Shown: positions 6,864-9,363 of the stretch, piece after piece | How positions within the stretch are numbered: position 1 is the first letter of the stretch | Layout of the letters: each line of letters opens with the position of its first letter | From: Paracoccaceae bacterium | Lineage (GTDB): Bacteria; Pseudomonadota; Alphaproteobacteria; Rhodobacterales; Rhodobacteraceae | NCBI GenBank assembly: GCA_007131465.1 | Contig: SLQN01000117.1 | Location: 1 to 9,363, forward strand | Length of the DNA stretch: 9,363 bases | Reading direction: 5' to 3' | The notes under the pieces: model-generated | Database searches by the model: none | What the model saw: only the letters and a program-made list of their open reading frames with translations | What the model was told of the DNA's origin: nothing | Translations under genes and position numbers: made by a program

Positions 6864-7129
6864 GGGCGTAATCCTGTAAGCCAGAGGCCAGTTTGCCCCC
6901 CGTGCCAAGCCAGCGCAAGCACACGCCCCCGAATCAATTCTTGCATTCTGGGCGTGGGCAGGGGCAATCTGCACCCTATGTGACAGGCAGGTTTCGGGGG
7001 GCGGGCCGTGATGTCCGCGACAAAACAAGCAGAATCAACCGCTCGGTCGAAAAATAAGTGGCGCGACGGCGAATCTTGTGCTTTCACATGGGTCGTTGCA
7101 GTTGCAACATTATCTGACGGGAGGAGACC
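6864..7129. promoter_or_regulatory. Divergent intergenic region between paaX and the TRAP operon
   Basis: This is a 266-base gap with no plausible gene. It must hold the promoters of paaX (leftward) and of the transporter (rightward). Readable elements are as follows. TGATTCG on the minus strand (6936-6930) is the exact core of the E. coli PaaX consensus as I recall it. TATGTGACA on the plus strand (6978-6986) matches the first seven positions of that consensus and shares ATGTGACA with the paaX-pcaF gap. A perfect inverted repeat lies next to dctP and is listed separately. The dctP ribosome-binding site GGGAGGAG is at 7119-7126. No confident -35/-10 pair was found; TTCACA at 7083-7088 and CATTAT at 7108-7113 are 19 bases apart, which is too far for a good sigma-70 promoter. 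Whether PaaX controls both sides is inference. Confidence 0.55.
7095..7108. promoter_or_regulatory. Perfect palindrome, candidate operator in front of the TRAP binding-protein gene
   Basis: The bases GTTGCA-GT-TGCAAC form a perfect inverted repeat of six-base arms with a two-base spacer. It ends 21 bases before the ATG of the solute-binding protein gene, so it lies where a repressor would block transcription or translation. It has no T-run and the arms are short, so it is not a terminator. It does not resemble the TGTGA motifs attributed to PaaX, so a different regulator could act here. No regulator other than paaX is encoded in the window. Confidence 0.35.
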
Positions 7130-8179
7130 ATGATGAATCGCAGACCGCTTCTGGGCCTGATGGGGGGTGCTTCGCTTGCCGCCCTTGGCCTTGGACTGGC
7201 CCCTGGTGCCGCCGAGGCGCAGGAGGTGACACTGAAGCTGCATCATTTCCTTGCAGCGCAAGCCAATGTGCCGATGCATATTCTCGATGTCTGGGCTGAC
7301 CGGGTCGAGGAAGGCAGCGAAGGCCGAATCAAGGTGGACCGGTTCCCCTCGATGCAGCTTGGGGGAACGCCGGGGGAATTGTATGATCAGGCGGTGTCGG
7401 GCACGGCGGATCTGATCTGGACCGTCGTCGGACTGACACCGGGGCGTTTCCCAAGCACCGAAGTGTTTGAACTGCCCTTCATGGTCAGTGACGCGCGCGC
7501 GGCCTCTTATGCCTACTGGCATATGTATGAAGAAGCCATGCAGGAAGAATTCGCCGATGTGAAGATGATCGGGACCTGGGTGCATGGGCCGGGCGTGATC
7601 CATACCGAAGACCCCGTGACGCAGCCTTCCGACCTGCAGGGCATGCAGTTGCGCGGCCCCTCGCGGCTGACTGTGCAGCTTCTCGAAGCGCTGGGCGCAA
7701 CGCCTGTGGGCATGCCGATCGCGCAGACCCCCGAAGCGCTGTCGCGCGGTGTCATCAATGGCGCGGTCATGCCGTGGGAAGTCACGCCCTCGCTGCGCAT
7801 CCCCGAACTGGTGGAAAACCATACCGAATTCGAAGGCGACATGCTTTACACGGTGACCTTCGTTCTGGCCATGCACCAGCCGACCTATGACGCGCTGCCC
7901 GATGATCTGAAGACGGTGATCGACTCTAATTCAGGGCTGGATTTCTCTGTCTTTGCGGGCGGCACGCAGCAGGATTACGATGCGCCAGGCCGCGAGATGG
8001 CCGAGGAGATGGGCAACAACATCATCACCATCCCGGCCGATGAGGTTGCGGCGTGGAGAACTCTGGCCGAGCCGATCTATGCGCGCTGGATTGCCGACAT
8101 GGAAGGACGCGGCAAGGACGGACAGGCGCTGATCGACCGCGCCCGCGAACTGATGGCCGAATACGAGGCGGCGAACTAA
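7130..8179 (+). CDS. dctP: TRAP transporter periplasmic solute-binding protein (DctP family)
   Basis: This 349-residue secreted protein captures a carboxylate in the periplasm and delivers it to the DctQM permease. Residues 1-30 are a signal peptide: basic N-R-R, a hydrophobic Gly/Ala/Leu core, and cleavage likely after A-E-A30. The mature part begins T-L-K-L-H-H-F, like other DctP proteins. Family marks are P-S-M-Q-L-G-G-T-P-G-E-L-Y-D-Q (73-87), a specificity helix region with L-R175-G-P-S-R179 (the conserved arginine that normally pairs with the substrate carboxylate), and A-L-S-R-G-V-I-N-G-A-V-M-P-W-E (203-217). A strong GGGAGGAG precedes two adjacent ATGs (7130 and 7133); I take the first. 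Its neighbour is paaX, divergently, and the membrane subunits follow after a hairpin. The substrate is unknown from sequence. An aromatic or other monocarboxylate is a reasonable guess from context. Confidence 0.92.
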   Translation: MMNRRPLLGLMGGASLAALGLGLAPGAAEAQEVTLKLHHFLAAQANVPMHILDVWADRVEEGSEGRIKVDRFPSMQLGGTPGELYDQAVSGTADLIWTVVGLTPGRFPSTEVFELPFMVSDARAASYAYWHMYEEAMQEEFADVKMIGTWVHGPGVIHTEDPVTQPSDLQGMQLRGPSRLTVQLLEALGATPVGMPIAQTPEALSRGVINGAVMPWEVTPSLRIPELVENHTEFEGDMLYTVTFVLAMHQPTYDALPDDLKTVIDSNSGLDFSVFAGGTQQDYDAPGREMAEEMGNNIITIPADEVAAWRTLAEPIYARWIADMEGRGKDGQALIDRARELMAEYEAAN

Positions 8180-8198
8180 ACCGGCGTGACACACTGAC

Positions 8199-8234
8199 GG
8201 CGGCTTCTCAGTCCCTGGGAGGCCGCCTTGTTTT
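8199..8234 (+). terminator. Intrinsic terminator/attenuator between binding-protein and permease genes
   Basis: An 11-base-pair stem (8199-8209 with 8217-8227, counting two G-T pairs) closes a seven-base loop (8210-8216). The bottom six pairs, GGCGGC with GCCGCC, are perfect. It is followed by TTGTTTT (8228-8234). It begins 20 bases after the dctP stop and ends 26 bases before the dctQ ATG. Hairpins in this place commonly let partial read-through occur, so that the binding protein is made in excess over the membrane subunits. The seven-base loop and the interrupted T-run suggest it leaks rather than stops fully. Confidence 0.75.
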
Positions 8235-8260
8235 GCAGCACTGGCCAAGGAGTTGTGGGA

Positions 8261-8845
8261 ATGCATGCCGTAATGATGGGTCTTTCACGCGGGCTGGCCT
8301 TGTTGGGGGGCGTGGTGTTGTCGGCGCTGATCCTGATGACCTGCCTGTCCATCCTCGGGCGTCATGCAAACAGTTTTCTGCATACCGACATTGCCCAGAC
8401 GGTCGCGCCCGTCCTTGCTGCATGGTTGCTTGCCAGTGGGATCGGCCCGATTTTCGGAGATTTCGAGCTGACGGAACTGGGGATGGCCTTTGCGGTCTTT
8501 TGTTTCCTGCCGCTGTGTCAGATTACGGTAGGCCATGCGCGGGTTGATATCTTCACCTCCTATCTGAGCGGGCGCGTGAACCGCTGGCTATTGCTGGTGA
8601 CCGAATTTTTGTTCATGGCAGCACTGGTGCTGATCGCATGGCGGTTGTCGCTGGGGATGAGCAGCCGGATACGGACAGGGCAGACGACCTATCTGCTGGA
8701 ATGGCCGGTCTGGTGGCCCTATGCGGCCTGCGTCGTTGCGGCCAGTGTCGCGGCGGTTGTGGGGGTCTACATGGTTTGGGTGCGGCTTCAGGAAGCCCTG
8801 CAGGGCAAGGACATCATAGGTGACGCCGGGGAGGCGGAGCATTGA
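8261..8845 (+). CDS. dctQ: TRAP transporter small permease subunit (DctQ family)
   Basis: This is a 194-residue inner-membrane protein. Hydrophobic segments at about 11-33, 47-66, 73-90, 109-128 and 152-174 agree with the four to five helices of DctQ proteins, which stabilise the large subunit and may dock the binding protein. The family signature is clear: G66-D-F-E-L-T-E-L-G-M-A-F-A-V-F (66-80), then F-L-P-L-C-Q-x-T-x-G-H-A-R-V-D-I-F-T (82-99). I chose ATG 8261 because AAGGAG (8247-8252) is 8 bases upstream and the hydrophobic helix then begins normally. The open frame extends to a TTG at 8228, but that start would sit on the terminator's T-run. The end overlaps the start of the large permease gene by 4 bases. 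Confidence 0.9.
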   Translation: MHAVMMGLSRGLALLGGVVLSALILMTCLSILGRHANSFLHTDIAQTVAPVLAAWLLASGIGPIFGDFELTELGMAFAVFCFLPLCQITVGHARVDIFTSYLSGRVNRWLLLVTEFLFMAALVLIAWRLSLGMSSRIRTGQTTYLLEWPVWWPYAACVVAASVAAVVGVYMVWVRLQEALQGKDIIGDAGEAEH

Positions 8846-9363
8846 GTGCGATGACGATCGGGCTGTTGTCCTTCCCGGCCCTGCTGACCCTGATCTTCCT
8901 GCGCGTGCCGATCGGGCTGGCGATGTTCCTGACCGGGCTGGTCGGGCTGGTGCTGGTCACGGGCAGCACGAACACGCCGTTCTCGCGGTTGCAGACCGAA
9001 ACCTTCACCACATTCGCCAGCTATTCGCTCTCGATCATTCCCATGTTCCTGCTGATGGGCCATTTCGCCACGCTGGGCGGCATGTCTCAGGCCCTGTTCA
9101 AGGCGGCCGAAGGCTGGCTTGGCCATCGCAAGGGCGGTGTGGCGATGGCGGCCATCGGGTCCAGCGCCGGGTTCGGGGCGATTTGCGGCTCATCGCTGGC
9201 CACCGCGGCCACCATGAGCCGCGTGGCCCTGCCAGAGTTGAAGCGTTATGGCTATGCGGGCGGGTTTTCCACGGCGACGCTGGCGGCGGGTGGCACGCTG
9301 GGCATCCTGATCCCGCCGTCGGTGGTGCTGGTGATCTATGCCATCCTGACCGAACAGAACATC
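8842..9363 (+). CDS. dctM: TRAP transporter large permease subunit (DctM family), 3' truncated by the window
   Basis: The first 174 residues of the large membrane subunit are present; the family is usually 425-450 residues, so more than half lies beyond the right edge. DctM forms the sodium-coupled transport channel. Hydrophobic helices are visible from residue ~5 onward, and the family signatures are present: R21-V-P-I-G-L-A-M, I65-I-P-M-F-L-L-M-G, A109-G-F-G-A-I-C-G-S-S-x-A-T (109-121) and A149-G-G-T-L-G-I-L-I-P-P-S160. The start is probably TTG 8842, which overlaps the dctQ stop as TTGA and lies 7 bases after GGAGG (8830-8834). The in-frame ATG at 8851 is the alternative but is 16 bases from that site. 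The frame stays open to the last base with no defects. Confidence 0.92.
   Translation, partial: MSAMTIGLLSFPALLTLIFLRVPIGLAMFLTGLVGLVLVTGSTNTPFSRLQTETFTTFASYSLSIIPMFLLMGHFATLGGMSQALFKAAEGWLGHRKGGVAMAAIGSSAGFGAICGSSLATAATMSRVALPELKRYGYAGGFSTATLAAGGTLGILIPPSVVLVIYAILTEQNI

Noticed and set aside
7083..7113. A sigma-70 promoter for dctP from TTCACA and CATTAT
   Set aside because: The spacer is 19 bases and the -10 match is weak; not good enough to annotate.
6860..7876. A 338-codon minus-strand open frame opposite dctP
   Set aside because: It covers the divergent promoter gap and the antisense of a clear DctP gene. The His/Arg/Gln-rich translation has no family resemblance.

Overview
The window comes from a GC-rich genome, most likely an alphaproteobacterium of the Rhodobacterales type. 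This placement is an inference from gene order, codon usage and family resemblance, not from a marker gene. It holds two blocks that diverge from a 266-base gap at 6864-7129.

The left block (minus strand, 6863 down to 1) is a phenylacetate (paa) catabolic cluster. In transcription order it reads paaX (PaaX repressor), pcaF/paaJ (3-oxoadipyl-CoA type thiolase), paaA-paaB-paaC-paaD-paaE (multicomponent phenylacetyl-CoA 1,2-epoxidase and its assembly factor), an extra PaaA-like ferritin-fold protein, and the 5' end of a gene whose N-terminus resembles PaaZ (ring-opening hydrolase/aldehyde dehydrogenase). From pcaF onward the genes are tightly packed, with stop/start overlaps (paaB/paaC, paaC/paaD, paaA-like/paaZ) or short gaps, so one polycistronic unit is likely. 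The only roomy gap is the 135 bases between paaX and pcaF, which carries several TGTGA-type motifs that could be PaaX operators. In the pathway, PaaABCE makes the ring epoxide of phenylacetyl-CoA, PaaZ opens the ring, and the thiolase performs the beta-oxidation-like cleavages. The CoA ligase (PaaK) and the isomerase/hydratase/dehydrogenase genes (paaG, paaF, paaH) are not in the window.

The right block (plus strand, 7130-9363) is a tripartite TRAP transporter. It has a periplasmic solute-binding protein (DctP family), a small 4-TM-type membrane subunit (DctQ family) and the N-terminal part of the large permease (DctM family), cut by the window end. A good intrinsic terminator or attenuator lies between the binding protein and the membrane subunits. 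Divergence from paaX suggests, but does not prove, that it imports phenylacetate or a related carboxylate.

The points most worth a second look are the PaaA paralogue with an altered metal-ligand motif, the abrupt loss of PaaZ resemblance near the left edge, and the shared operator-like motifs around paaX. No RNA genes, insertion sequences or CRISPR arrays were seen.
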